Assembly (NCBI GenBank): GCA_026399435.1
Contig: JAPLQX010000040.1
Coordinates: 19,984 to 83,983 of the forward strand
Direction: 5' to 3'
Length of the DNA stretch: 64,000 nucleotides
Origin: Rhodocyclales bacterium
GTDB lineage: Bacteria > Pseudomonadota > Gammaproteobacteria > Burkholderiales > Rhodocyclaceae
This document shows, piece by piece, positions 33,640 through 42,929 of this stretch. A model generated the notes under the pieces. That model was not told the origin of the DNA, did not search any database, and saw nothing but the letters and a program-made list of their open reading frames with translations. Both the position numbers and the translations under genes were made by a program. The first letter of the stretch is position 1. Each line of letters opens with the position of its first letter.

Positions 33640-35823
33640 ATGCCGAAGCTGAGAACACTGGCACCCGCCGCGCCCTGGGAGGAGGTTTCCGCCACTGCCG
33701 AGGACTGGGACGCGCTGGGCAAGGACGAACTGTCGCGTCTGCACTACCACCTGCATCTGGTGCGCGGCTTCGAAGAGACCGTGCTCGAGCTGGACGCCGA
33801 TGGTCTGGTGCACGGCCCTGCCCATTCGAGCATCGGCCAGGATGGCGCGGCCGTGGCTGCCATTTCCCTGCTCGGCAGCGGCGACCAGATCACCGGCTCC
33901 CATCGCGGCCACCACCAGTTCCTGGCGAAGTGCCTGCGCCACGTTGACGACCGGGCTCACGATCCGCGTGACGAAGTGCCGCCATCGATTACCGAGATGC
34001 TGTACCGGACCCTGGCCGAAATTCTCGGCCTCAAGGACGGCTACTGCAAGGGCCGTGGCGGCTCGATGCACCTGAAATGGACCGAGGCCGGCGCCATGGG
34101 CACCAACGCCATCGTCGGCGGCGGCGTACCCATCGCCAACGGCCTGGCCTGGACCAAGCGGCGCCTTGGCCAGGGCGAGGCGGTGTTCACCTTCTTCGGC
34201 GACGGCGCCATGAACATCGGCGCCGTTCCCGAATCGATGAACCTGGCCGCGCTCTACAACCTGCCGATCTGCTTCTTCATCGAGAACAACGGCTACGCGG
34301 TGTCCACCACGATCGCCGAAGAAACGCGCGAGACCCGGCTGTCGTCTCGCGGCGGCGCCTACGCCATCCCGGCTTTCCGTGTCGATGGCATGGATCCGGT
34401 CGCCGTGCGGCTGGCGACGGAGAAGGCGCTCGCGCTGCTGCGCACGGGGCAGGGGCCGGCCATCATCGAGGCCGTGGTCTATCGCTTCGTGCACCATGGC
34501 GGCGGCGCTCCGGGCAGCGCTTTCGGCTACCGCAGCAAGGAGGAGGAGGCGGAGTGGAAGGCGCGCGATCCCCTCGCGCTGATGACGCGCGAAATGACAG
34601 CACGTGGCTGGATCAACGAGGCCGACGATGCCGCGATTCGCGCCAGGGTGCAGGCGACGATGAAAGAGGTGGCCGCGCGCCTGACCGAAAAGGTCGAGGG
34701 CAAGCGCCGCATCATTCCGTCGCTCTGGCCGTCGCCGTCGTTCCGTGACGAAGGCCTGCGCGGGGATCTTTCCGAATTTGCCGGCGCGCGCTTCGAGGAA
34801 CGCGAGACCGCCAGCGGTCCGCTTGGCGAAATGAAGTTCGTCGACGCCGTGGCGCAGGTGATGGGGCGCCGCATGGAGACCGACGAGCGCGTCTTCGTCA
34901 TGGGCGAGGACATCCACAAGCTGCGTGGCGGCACCAACGGGGCGACGCGCGGGCTGGCGCAGCGCTTCCCCGATCGCATCGTGCCGACCCCGATTGCCGA
35001 GCAGGGTTTCGTCGGGCTGTGCGGCGGCGTCGCCCTGTCCGGCCGCTACCGGCCGGTGGTGGAACTGATGTATGCCGACTTCTCGCTGGTGGCGGCCGAC
35101 CAGGTCTTCAACCAGATCGCCAAGGCACGCCACATGTTCGGCGGCGAGACGCCGATGGCACTGGTGTTGCGCACCAAGTGCGCGATCGGCACCGGCTACG
35201 GATCGCAGCATTCGATGGATCCGGCGGGACTCTATGTACAGTGGCCGGGCTGGCGCATCGTCGCCCCCTCGACGCCCTTCGATTACGTCGGCCTCCTGAA
35301 CAGCGCGCTGCTCTGCGAGGATCCGGTGCTGGTGATCGAGCATGTCGCCCTCTACAACGAGAGCGGGATCGGCCCGCTCGAGGATCTCGACTACTTCATT
35401 CCGCTCGGCAAGGCCAAGGTGGTGCGGCCGGGCAACGACTTCACGGTGCTGACCTATCTCGCCATGACGCCGCTGGCCGTGCGTGTGGCGGACGAAATGG
35501 ATATCGGGGCCGAGGTCATCGACCTGCGCTCGCTGGACCGCGCCGGCATCGACTGGGACACGATCGGCGAGAGCATCCGTCGCACCAACAACGTCGTGGT
35601 ACTGGAACAGGGGCCGCTGACGGGGTCCTATGGCGCGGTGCTGGTCGACGAAATCCAGCGGCGCTTCTTCGACTATCTCGACCAGCCGGTGCAGCGCATC
35701 CACGGCGGCGAAGCCTCGCCCTCGGTATCCAAGGTGCTGGAGCGCGCCGCCTTCGTCGGCGCCGAGGAAATCCGTGCCGGCTTCGAACACATCATGGCCG
35801 AAATGGGCCGTCCCATCGGCTGA
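33640..35823 (+). CDS. 2-oxoacid dehydrogenase E1, fused alpha and beta subunits
   Basis: The thiamine-diphosphate component that decarboxylates a 2-oxoacid and passes the acyl group to E2. The 727-residue product joins an alpha domain (residues 1 to about 370) and a beta domain (about 395-727). The alpha domain has SSIGQDGAAVA, GRGGSMHL and the TPP motif from GDGAMN to NNGYAVST. The beta domain has MGEDIHKLRGG, PIAEQGFVGLCGGVALSG and RIHGGEASPSVS. Such fusions occur in acetoin-dehydrogenase-like and related E1 enzymes. The E2 and E3 genes follow, split only by a VOC gene. Substrate is undetermined. Confidence 0.9.
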   Translation: MPKLRTLAPAAPWEEVSATAEDWDALGKDELSRLHYHLHLVRGFEETVLELDADGLVHGPAHSSIGQDGAAVAAISLLGSGDQITGSHRGHHQFLAKCLRHVDDRAHDPRDEVPPSITEMLYRTLAEILGLKDGYCKGRGGSMHLKWTEAGAMGTNAIVGGGVPIANGLAWTKRRLGQGEAVFTFFGDGAMNIGAVPESMNLAALYNLPICFFIENNGYAVSTTIAEETRETRLSSRGGAYAIPAFRVDGMDPVAVRLATEKALALLRTGQGPAIIEAVVYRFVHHGGGAPGSAFGYRSKEEEAEWKARDPLALMTREMTARGWINEADDAAIRARVQATMKEVAARLTEKVEGKRRIIPSLWPSPSFRDEGLRGDLSEFAGARFEERETASGPLGEMKFVDAVAQVMGRRMETDERVFVMGEDIHKLRGGTNGATRGLAQRFPDRIVPTPIAEQGFVGLCGGVALSGRYRPVVELMYADFSLVAADQVFNQIAKARHMFGGETPMALVLRTKCAIGTGYGSQHSMDPAGLYVQWPGWRIVAPSTPFDYVGLLNSALLCEDPVLVIEHVALYNESGIGPLEDLDYFIPLGKAKVVRPGNDFTVLTYLAMTPLAVRVADEMDIGAEVIDLRSLDRAGIDWDTIGESIRRTNNVVVLEQGPLTGSYGAVLVDEIQRRFFDYLDQPVQRIHGGEASPSVSKVLERAAFVGAEEIRAGFEHIMAEMGRPIG

Positions 35824-35839
35824 CAGCGAGGACATCGCC

Positions 35840-36379
35840 ATGAACCACACCAACAAGGGAATACCCGGATTGCGTGGCACCGACCACATCGGTTTCACCG
35901 TGCCCGATCTGGAGCAGGCCGCCGCCTTCTTTGTCGACGTGCTCGGTTGCGAAGCCTTTTACGACCTGGGTCCGTTCAAGTCGGACGAGGACTGGATGCA
36001 GGCGCACCTCAACATCCACCCGCGGGCGGTGATGAAAAAACTGCGCTTCTTTCGTTGCGGCAACGGCTCGAACTTCGAGATCTTCGAATACGAGTCACCC
36101 GACCAGGTCCCGACCCAGCCGAAGAACAGCGACGTCGGCGGCCACCACCTGGCCTTCTACGTGGACGACATGGACAGTGCCCTGGCCTACCTGCGCGGCA
36201 AGGGCGTGCGCATCCTGGGCGAGCCCACGCGCTCTGCCAACGCCAGTGCAGGTCAGACCTGGGTGTACTTTCTGGCGCCGTGGGGCATGCAGTTCGAACT
36301 GGTGAGCTACCCGCAAGGCAAGGCCTACGAGCGCGAGACCGCCCGCCGCCTGTGGCACCCGGCGCACCCCGAACGCTGA
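35840..36379 (+). CDS. VOC (glyoxalase/bleomycin-resistance fold) family protein
   Basis: A 179-residue metal-dependent fold protein with two beta-alpha-beta-beta-beta modules: TDHIGFTVPDLEQAAAFF with VLGCEAFYD, then GGHHLAFYVDDMDSALAYL and the closing GMQFELVSYP. Likely metal ligands are His and Glu in DHIGF, EIFEYE, HHLAF and QFELV. It could be a lyase, isomerase or dioxygenase. Its place between the E1 and E2 genes (16 and 18 bases away) shows it belongs to the same pathway, perhaps isomerising or opening the substrate before decarboxylation. Confidence 0.82.
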   Translation: MNHTNKGIPGLRGTDHIGFTVPDLEQAAAFFVDVLGCEAFYDLGPFKSDEDWMQAHLNIHPRAVMKKLRFFRCGNGSNFEIFEYESPDQVPTQPKNSDVGGHHLAFYVDDMDSALAYLRGKGVRILGEPTRSANASAGQTWVYFLAPWGMQFELVSYPQGKAYERETARRLWHPAHPER

Positions 36380-36397
36380 ACTTATCGAGGAGATACT

Positions 36398-37585
36398 GTG
36401 CCGATCGAAATCAAGCTGCCGGCGGTGATTGCCGGAATGACCGAAGGTGTGGTCGCACGCTGGCTCAAGGCGCCGGGCGATGCGATCGCCGCCGGCGAGA
36501 CGATTGCCGAGGTGGAGACCGACAAGGCGGTGCTGGAAATCACCGCCGATGCCGCCGGTGTTCTCGGCCGCATACTGGTTGAGGCGAACGGCATTGCCGT
36601 GCCGGTCGGCACGCCGATCGGCCTGGTGTTGCTGGCAGGCGAATCCGCTGCGGCGCTTGAAGGCGCCGGCGGCGCACAGTCGAAGCCGCCTGTCGCCGCG
36701 CCGCCGCGCGCCGCGCCCGCTGCGTCTACGCCCGCGGCGGGACGGGTCTTTGCCAGCCCGCTGGCGCGCCGCCTCGCGGTGGAACGCGGTATGGAACTGG
36801 GCGCGCTTCAGGGCAGCGGTCCTCACGGCCGCATCGTCAGGCTCGATGTGGAACGGGCGGGGCCGTCTGCCACAGCCGCTGCAGTTCCCCTGACGGCACC
36901 GGGCGGCTATACCGAGCAGCCCTTGAGCCAGATGCGCAAGGCCATCGCCCGCCGCCTGACCGAGGCCAAGCAAAGCGTGCCGCACTTCTACCTCGGCATC
37001 GACTGCGAGCTCGACCGGCTGCAGGCGCTGCGTGCGGAAATGACTGCCGCCGGCAAAAAGATTTCGCTCAACGACTGCATTGTTCGCGCCGTGGCTCTGG
37101 CGCTGCGTCAGGTGCCGGCAGCCAATGCCGCCTGGGCCGGGGATGCCATCCGCTTCCATCATGACGTCGATATCGCCGTGGCCGTCGCCACCCCCAAGGG
37201 TTTGCTGACGCCGGTGCTGCGCCGCGCCGACGCCAAGCCCCTGAGCGTGCTGGCGCGTGAACTGAAGACCCTTGCCGAACGGGCGCGCGACGGCAAGCTC
37301 AAGCCCGAAGACTACCAGGGCGGCGGCTTCACGATCTCCAATCTCGGCATGTACGGCGTGCGCGAATTCGCCGCCATCATCAACCCGCCGCAGGCCTGCA
37401 TCCTCGCCGTCGGCGCGGCCGAACGCCGCCCCGTGGTGCGCGGCGAAGCCATCGTTGCGGCAACCGTGATGAGCTGCACGCTGTCGGTGGACCATCGCGC
37501 GGTCGATGGCGCGGTCGGCGCGCAATTTCTCGCGGCCTTCAGGCAACTGATCGAGGCGCCGCTGTCGCTGCTGAAATGGGAATGA
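36398..37585 (+). CDS. 2-oxoacid dehydrogenase E2, dihydrolipoamide acyltransferase
   Basis: Carries the acyl group on lipoate and transfers it to CoA. The 395-residue protein has one lipoyl domain with the lipoylated Lys43 in ETDKAVLEI, an Ala/Pro-rich linker and a peripheral subunit-binding domain (FASPLARRLAVERGMELGALQGSGPHGRIV). The catalytic domain carries His366 and Asp370 in DHRAVDGAVG. The start is GTG at 36398 after GAGGAGATACT. It lies directly before the E3 gene (four bases). Confidence 0.92.
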   Translation: MPIEIKLPAVIAGMTEGVVARWLKAPGDAIAAGETIAEVETDKAVLEITADAAGVLGRILVEANGIAVPVGTPIGLVLLAGESAAALEGAGGAQSKPPVAAPPRAAPAASTPAAGRVFASPLARRLAVERGMELGALQGSGPHGRIVRLDVERAGPSATAAAVPLTAPGGYTEQPLSQMRKAIARRLTEAKQSVPHFYLGIDCELDRLQALRAEMTAAGKKISLNDCIVRAVALALRQVPAANAAWAGDAIRFHHDVDIAVAVATPKGLLTPVLRRADAKPLSVLARELKTLAERARDGKLKPEDYQGGGFTISNLGMYGVREFAAIINPPQACILAVGAAERRPVVRGEAIVAATVMSCTLSVDHRAVDGAVGAQFLAAFRQLIEAPLSLLKWE

Positions 37586-37589
37586 GGCC

Positions 37590-38990
37590 ATGAGCAAGCG
37601 CTTCGACCTGATCGTCATCGGCGCCGGCCCCGGTGGCTACGTCGCCGCCATCCGTGCGGCCCAGCTGGGCCTCTCCACCGCCATCGTCGAGCGCGAGCAT
37701 CTGGGCGGCATCTGCCTCAACTGGGGTTGCATTCCGACCAAGGCGCTGCTCAGGAGCGCCGACGTCTACCGGCAGATGATGCACGCGGCGGATTACGGGC
37801 TGCATGCCAGCGGGATTGGCTTCGATATCCCGGCCATGGTCAAGCGTTCACGCGATGTCTCGGCACGCCTGCAGTCCGGGGTCAAGCAGTTGCTGGCGAA
37901 GAACAAGGTCACCGTGCTGGAGGGCAGTGGCCGTCTTGCAGGCAAGGGCAGCGTGACGGTAACCCCGGCCCAGGGAACAGCGCAGACCCTGGTCGCGGCG
38001 AACGTGATCATTGCCACTGGCGCTCGGCCGCGGCTGCTGCCGGGCCTCGAGCCCGACGGGCGGCTGGTATGGACCTACCGCGAGGCCATGACGCCGCAGA
38101 GCCTGCCCAAGTCGCTGCTGGTGATCGGCTCGGGCGCCATCGGCATCGAATTCGCCAGCTTCTACCGCACGCTGGGCAGCACGGTTACGGTGGTCGAAGT
38201 GCTCGACCGCATCCTGCCGCTGGAGGACGAAGAGATCAGCGGGCTGGCGCGCAAGTCCTTCGAGAAGCAGGGCATGACGATACTCACCGGTGCCACCGTC
38301 AAGTCGCTGAAGCGCCATGCGGACAGTGTCACGGCGGCGATCGAGGCGGGCGGCCGCATGGTCGAGAGCGAGTTCGAACGCGTCATCGTCGCTGTCGGCA
38401 CCAGCGCCAACGTCGAGAACCTGGGTCTGGAAAAAACGGCGGTGCGCATCGAGAAAGGGCGCATCGCGACGGATGAATGGTGCGCCACCGCCGAGCCCGG
38501 CGTCCATGCCATCGGCGACGTCGTCGCCGGCCCCTGGCTCGCGCACAAGGCGAGCCATGAAGCCATCCTGTGTGTCGAGCATATCGCCGGCTTGGCCTCG
38601 GCGCACCTCCTCGACCGCGAGCGCATTCCCGGCTGCACCTACTGCCATCCCCAGGTGGCCAGCATCGGTCTGACCGAGCAGCAGGCACGCGCCAGGGGCC
38701 GCGAAGTGAAGGTCGGCCGCTTTCCCTTTGTCGCCAATGGCAAGGCGATAGCGATGGGTGAAACCGAGGGCCTGGTCAAGACCGTGTTTGACGCCGGGAG
38801 CGGCGAACTGCTCGGCGCCCACATGATAGGTGCGGAGGTGACGGAGCTGATTCAGGGTTTCGCTCTCGGCAAGACCTTGGAAGCGACCGAGGCCGAGTTC
38901 TTTGCTACGGTGTTTCCCCATCCGACGCTGTCGGAGGCGATGCACGAAGCCGCGCTGTCCGCCTTCGGCCGGGCGATCCACTATGCCTAG
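37590..38990 (+). CDS. lpdA: Dihydrolipoamide dehydrogenase (E3)
   Basis: Reoxidises the dihydrolipoyl group of E2 with NAD. The 466-residue flavoprotein has GAGPGGYVAAIRAAQLG, the redox disulfide Cys42-Cys47 in GGICLNWGCIPTK, the NAD site GSGAIGIEFASFY and the C-terminal HPTLSEAMHEAAL with the active-site His. It completes an E1-E2-E3 set in one operon, so the complex is probably dedicated to this pathway. Confidence 0.95.
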   Translation: MSKRFDLIVIGAGPGGYVAAIRAAQLGLSTAIVEREHLGGICLNWGCIPTKALLRSADVYRQMMHAADYGLHASGIGFDIPAMVKRSRDVSARLQSGVKQLLAKNKVTVLEGSGRLAGKGSVTVTPAQGTAQTLVAANVIIATGARPRLLPGLEPDGRLVWTYREAMTPQSLPKSLLVIGSGAIGIEFASFYRTLGSTVTVVEVLDRILPLEDEEISGLARKSFEKQGMTILTGATVKSLKRHADSVTAAIEAGGRMVESEFERVIVAVGTSANVENLGLEKTAVRIEKGRIATDEWCATAEPGVHAIGDVVAGPWLAHKASHEAILCVEHIAGLASAHLLDRERIPGCTYCHPQVASIGLTEQQARARGREVKVGRFPFVANGKAIAMGETEGLVKTVFDAGSGELLGAHMIGAEVTELIQGFALGKTLEATEAEFFATVFPHPTLSEAMHEAALSAFGRAIHYA

Positions 38991-39038
38991 GCCGATGGAC
39001 AGGCAAGCCTTGGCCGCACCGGGCGCGAGCTCCGGATA

Positions 39039-40451
39039 ATGAGCGGCCTGGCGAACATCCTCGAGCTCAAGCGCGACCTTGCCGCATTCCTCGGCGAGCG
39101 AGTGACGGACGCGCCAGGCGTATGCAAGGCCCACGGCGGCAGCGAGTCCTACCACGACAGCCTGCCGGCCGACTTGGTCGCCTTCCCGGATTCCACCGCA
39201 GAGGTTCAGCTTGTCGTCAGGCACTGCGCGCAGCACCGGGTGCCCATCGTTCCCTATGGCGTGGGAACCTCGCTCGAAGGCAATGCGCTGACGCCGCAGG
39301 GTGGCCTTTGTCTTGACCTGGGCCGGATGGATCGGGTAATCGAAATCAATGGCGCGGACATGGATTGCCGCGTGCAGCCGGGCATCACCCGCAAGACGCT
39401 AAACGCGGCCCTGCGCGACAGCGGACTGTTCTTTCCCATCGACCCCGGCGCCGATGCCTCGATTGGCGGCATGGCCTCGACGGGGGCCTCGGGAACCATG
39501 GCGGTGCGCTACGGCACGATGCGCGAAAACGTTCTCGGCCTCGAAGTCGTGCTCGCCGACGGCCGGAAAATCCGCACCAGCCGGCGCGCGCGCAAGTCTG
39601 CCGCCGGCTACGACCTGACGCGCCTGTTCGTCGGCAGCGAAGGCACGTTGGGCGTCGTCACCGAGGTGACGCTTCGGCTCCAGCCGTTGCCGGAAGCGGT
39701 GTCCGCGGCGGTGTGCGCCTTTCCGTCGCTGGCTGCCGCGGTCGACACGGTGATTGCCGCGTTCCAGAGCGGCATCCCGGTGGCGCGCATCGAGTTGCTG
39801 GACGAGACCATGATGCGCGGCATCAATGCCTACGCAAAGCTCAACTACGCGGAGCAGCCGACCCTGTTCTTCGAGTTTCACGGCACCGCTGCCGGCGTCG
39901 CCGAGCAGGCGGAACGAATTCAGGTGCTCGCTGCCGATCACGGCGCGGCGGATTTCCGCTGGGCGACGCGACCGGAGGATCGCAGCCGGCTCTGGCATGC
40001 ACGCGACAACACCCTTTACGCCGGCCTCGGCCTGCGTCCCGGCGCGCGGGCCATGATCACCGACGTCTGCGTTCCTGTTTCCCGGCTGGCCGAATGCCTG
40101 CTCGAAACCCAGCGCGACATCGCCGCCTCGGGACTGATCGCGCCGATCGTCGGCCATGTCGGCGACGGCAATTTCCACTTGCTGATTCTCATCGATCCGG
40201 CCAGCGCCGAAGAACTGGCGACTGCCGAGGCGCTGCACGCGCGGATGGTGCGGCGGGCCCTGGCGCTGGACGGAACCTGCACCGGCGAGCACGGCATCGG
40301 CCTGGGCAAGATCGATTTTCTGGAGGATGAACTCGGCCCGGCGGTCGACGTGATGCGCATGATCAAGCGCTCGCTCGATCCGCACAACCTGATGAACCCG
40401 GGAAAGGTTCTGCGCCTTGCTGCCTCGCCGGTCCGGGAACTGGTCGGATGA
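39039..40451 (+). CDS. FAD-linked D-2-hydroxyacid dehydrogenase (D-lactate dehydrogenase/GlcD type)
   Basis: Probably oxidises a D-2-hydroxyacid to the 2-oxoacid consumed by the neighbouring E1-E2-E3 complex. The 470-residue protein has the FAD-binding PYGVGTSLEGNA, DPGADASIGGMASTGASG and GSEGTLGVVTEVTLRL segments. The C-terminal oxidase domain shows GHVGDGNFHLL, GEHGIGLGK and DPHNLMNPGKVL. It is a distant paralogue of the gene at 9104 and closer to yeast-type D-lactate dehydrogenases. Its stop overlaps the ATG of the ABC transporter gene by four bases. Confidence 0.87.
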   Translation: MSGLANILELKRDLAAFLGERVTDAPGVCKAHGGSESYHDSLPADLVAFPDSTAEVQLVVRHCAQHRVPIVPYGVGTSLEGNALTPQGGLCLDLGRMDRVIEINGADMDCRVQPGITRKTLNAALRDSGLFFPIDPGADASIGGMASTGASGTMAVRYGTMRENVLGLEVVLADGRKIRTSRRARKSAAGYDLTRLFVGSEGTLGVVTEVTLRLQPLPEAVSAAVCAFPSLAAAVDTVIAAFQSGIPVARIELLDETMMRGINAYAKLNYAEQPTLFFEFHGTAAGVAEQAERIQVLAADHGAADFRWATRPEDRSRLWHARDNTLYAGLGLRPGARAMITDVCVPVSRLAECLLETQRDIAASGLIAPIVGHVGDGNFHLLILIDPASAEELATAEALHARMVRRALALDGTCTGEHGIGLGKIDFLEDELGPAVDVMRMIKRSLDPHNLMNPGKVLRLAASPVRELVG

Positions 40452-41965
40452 CTGCCGTGAGCGCCCCGATTCCCGGGATTCCCCTGCTCGAACTGCGCGG
40501 CATCAGCAAGCAGTTCCCGGGCGTCAAGGCGCTCGACGATGTGTCCTTCGCCGTGCATCCCGGCGAGGTGCACATGCTGCTCGGCGAAAACGGTGCCGGC
40601 AAATCATCGCTGATGAAAGTTCTCTGCGGTGCCTATCGCGCCGACGCCGGGGAATTCTTCCACCGCGGCGAGAAGGTCGCCATCACCTCGCCCGCCGACG
40701 CGCGGAAGCTGGGCATCGCGGTGATATTCCAGGAGTTCTCGCTGGTGCCCTATCTCGACATCGCGCAGAACATCTTCCTCGGCCGCGAGTTTCGCGGACG
40801 TATTCCGGGCAGCGTCGACCGCCGGCGCATGCATGTCGAGGCGAGACGGATACTCGACCTGATCGGGCTCGAGTTGCCGACACAGACTCCGCTGCACACG
40901 CTCGGCGTGGCCCAGCAGCAGATGGTCGAGATCGCCAAGGCCTTGTCGCAGAATGCGCGCATCCTGGTCATGGACGAACCGACCGCCGCGCTCTCGGACC
41001 GCGAGACGGAACGCCTGTTCGCGATGATCCGGCAACTCCAGGCGGAGGGGGTGGCGATCATCTACATCTCGCACCGGATGGCGGAGGTGTTCGCTCTTGG
41101 CGATCGCATCACGGTGTTGCGCGACGGCCGCAAGGTGGGCTCGTTGCTGCCGCGCGAAGCCACCCCGGACGAACTGGTGCGGATGATGGTGGGGCGCAGC
41201 GTGGACATGAGTTATGCGCGCGAATTCCGCAGCGAGTTCGGCGACACCGTTCTCGAGGTGAAGGGATTGCACTCGGACAACGGCATTTCGGACATCGACC
41301 TGACGGTGCGCGCCGGGGAAATCGTCGGCCTCTCCGGTTTGGTCGGAGCCGGCCGCAGCGAAGTGGCGCGGGCGATCTTCGGCGCCGATGCGGTGACGGC
41401 GGGCGAGGTGCGCGTCTACGGCAAGCTGCACCGTGGCGGGCCGGACCAGGCAGTGGCCGCAGGCATCGGCCTGATTCCGGAGAACCGCAAGAGCGAAGGC
41501 CTGGCGCTGATCCGCTCGGTGGCGGACAACCTGAACATCGCCGCGCTGCGCCGCAGATTCTCCAGTCGCGTGTTCGGGCCGCGGCGGGCGCGGGCCATCG
41601 CCCGCGCCCTGGTCGACAAGCTGCGCATCGCCACGCCGACCACGCTGCGTCCGGTCCAGGTGCTCTCCGGCGGCAACCAGCAGAAGGTGGTGATCGGCAA
41701 GTGGCTGGAAGCCGAGTCGCGCCTGTTCATTTTCGACGAGCCGACGCGCGGCATCGACGTCGGCGCCAAGGCCGAGATCTTCGCCCTGATCGACGCCCTG
41801 GTCCGCGATGGCGCCGCCGTGCTGCTGATCAGCTCGGAGCTGTCCGAGATCGTCAACGTCTGCGATCGCGCCTATGTGATGTGCCAAGGCCGCATCACCG
41901 GGCATCTGGCGCGCCACGAAATTTCGGAGGAAGGCATCTTGAAACTGGCCATGCATCATGAGTAG
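40448..41965 (+). CDS. Ribose-type ABC transporter, tandem ATPase (RbsA/MglA family)
   Basis: Powers uptake of a sugar or polyol-like solute. The 505-residue protein has two ABC domains. The first has Walker A GENGAGKSS near residue 50, LGVAQQQMVEIAKAL and MDEPTAALS. The second, from about residue 255, has the degenerate Walker A GLVGAGRSEVARA and LSGGNQQKVVIGKWL with FDEPTRGID. This pairing is typical of the carbohydrate uptake transporter-2 class. It overlaps both the upstream dehydrogenase and the downstream permease genes. Confidence 0.94.
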   Translation: MTAVSAPIPGIPLLELRGISKQFPGVKALDDVSFAVHPGEVHMLLGENGAGKSSLMKVLCGAYRADAGEFFHRGEKVAITSPADARKLGIAVIFQEFSLVPYLDIAQNIFLGREFRGRIPGSVDRRRMHVEARRILDLIGLELPTQTPLHTLGVAQQQMVEIAKALSQNARILVMDEPTAALSDRETERLFAMIRQLQAEGVAIIYISHRMAEVFALGDRITVLRDGRKVGSLLPREATPDELVRMMVGRSVDMSYAREFRSEFGDTVLEVKGLHSDNGISDIDLTVRAGEIVGLSGLVGAGRSEVARAIFGADAVTAGEVRVYGKLHRGGPDQAVAAGIGLIPENRKSEGLALIRSVADNLNIAALRRRFSSRVFGPRRARAIARALVDKLRIATPTTLRPVQVLSGGNQQKVVIGKWLEAESRLFIFDEPTRGIDVGAKAEIFALIDALVRDGAAVLLISSELSEIVNVCDRAYVMCQGRITGHLARHEISEEGILKLAMHHE

Positions 41966-42929
41966 CCAGATCGCTGTCGGCAACAGGTTGGTCGTCGCGC
42001 CCTGGCGCGCGGTGCTGGCGCGAACGCCCGGCGTCGCCTGGATCCTCGGGCTGTTGCTGCTCGTCTTCGCGGCGACCAGCAGGGATTTCCTGTCCGCCGG
42101 CAATCTGCTCAACGTCGGGCAGCAATCGGTGATCCTGCTGATGCTGGCGCTGCCGATGACGCTGATCATCATGACCGAAGGCTTGGATATCTCGATGGGC
42201 GCCGTGCTGACGCTGGCCGGTGTCATGCTGGCCTGGGTCATGGTCCGTTACGGTTCGCTGCCGCTGGCCCTGGCGGCGTCGCTGGCCACCGGCCTCGCCT
42301 TCGGCATCGTCAACGGCTCGCTCGTGGCATTGCTGAAAATGCCGTCCTTTGTCGTCACCCTCGGCACCATGGGCGCGGCGCAGGGACTGGCCCTGATCGT
42401 CACCGACGGCCAGAGCATCGTCGGCGTTGGCGCCACGGTGGAATCGTTCTACAGCGGGCGCCTGGCGGGAGTTCCGCTGCCGCTGCTGCTCGGCGCCGGC
42501 AGCTATCTGACATGCCACCTGCTGCTGTATCACACCCGCTTCGGCAACTACGTCTTCGCACTGGGCGGCAATCCCGAGGCGCTGAAACTGGCCGGCGTGC
42601 GCGCCGACCTCTACCTGATCGGCGTCTACGCCCTGGGCGGCCTGATGGCGGGACTGGCTGCGCTGCTGCTGACGGCGCGCATGAGTTCGGGCCATCCGAC
42701 CGCAGCGATCGGCATGGAGTTCGACGCCATCGCGGCCGTGGCCGTCGGCGGCACATCATTCGAACGCGGCAAGGGTTGGCTGTTCGGCACCCTGCTCGGC
42801 GTGATCGCGGTCGGCGTGCTGCGCAACGGGCTGAATCTGCTCAGCGTGCCTTCGTCGGCCCAAGTGGCCTGCATCGGCATCCTGGTCATCCTGGCCCTGT
42901 TCATCGACGGCTGGAAGGAGCGCAGATGA
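41958..42929 (+). CDS. Ribose-type ABC transporter permease 1
   Basis: An inner-membrane channel subunit. The 323-residue protein has about 8-10 helices and the family motifs MTEGLDISMGAVLTLAGVMLA, NGSLVALLKMPSFVVTLGTM, ALGGNPEALKLAGVR, and AVAVGGTSFERGKGWLFGTLLG. It overlaps the ATPase gene by eight bases and the second permease by four, as in hetero-permease transporters such as YtfT/YjfF or LsrC/LsrD. Confidence 0.92.
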   Translation: MSSQIAVGNRLVVAPWRAVLARTPGVAWILGLLLLVFAATSRDFLSAGNLLNVGQQSVILLMLALPMTLIIMTEGLDISMGAVLTLAGVMLAWVMVRYGSLPLALAASLATGLAFGIVNGSLVALLKMPSFVVTLGTMGAAQGLALIVTDGQSIVGVGATVESFYSGRLAGVPLPLLLGAGSYLTCHLLLYHTRFGNYVFALGGNPEALKLAGVRADLYLIGVYALGGLMAGLAALLLTARMSSGHPTAAIGMEFDAIAAVAVGGTSFERGKGWLFGTLLGVIAVGVLRNGLNLLSVPSSAQVACIGILVILALFIDGWKERR

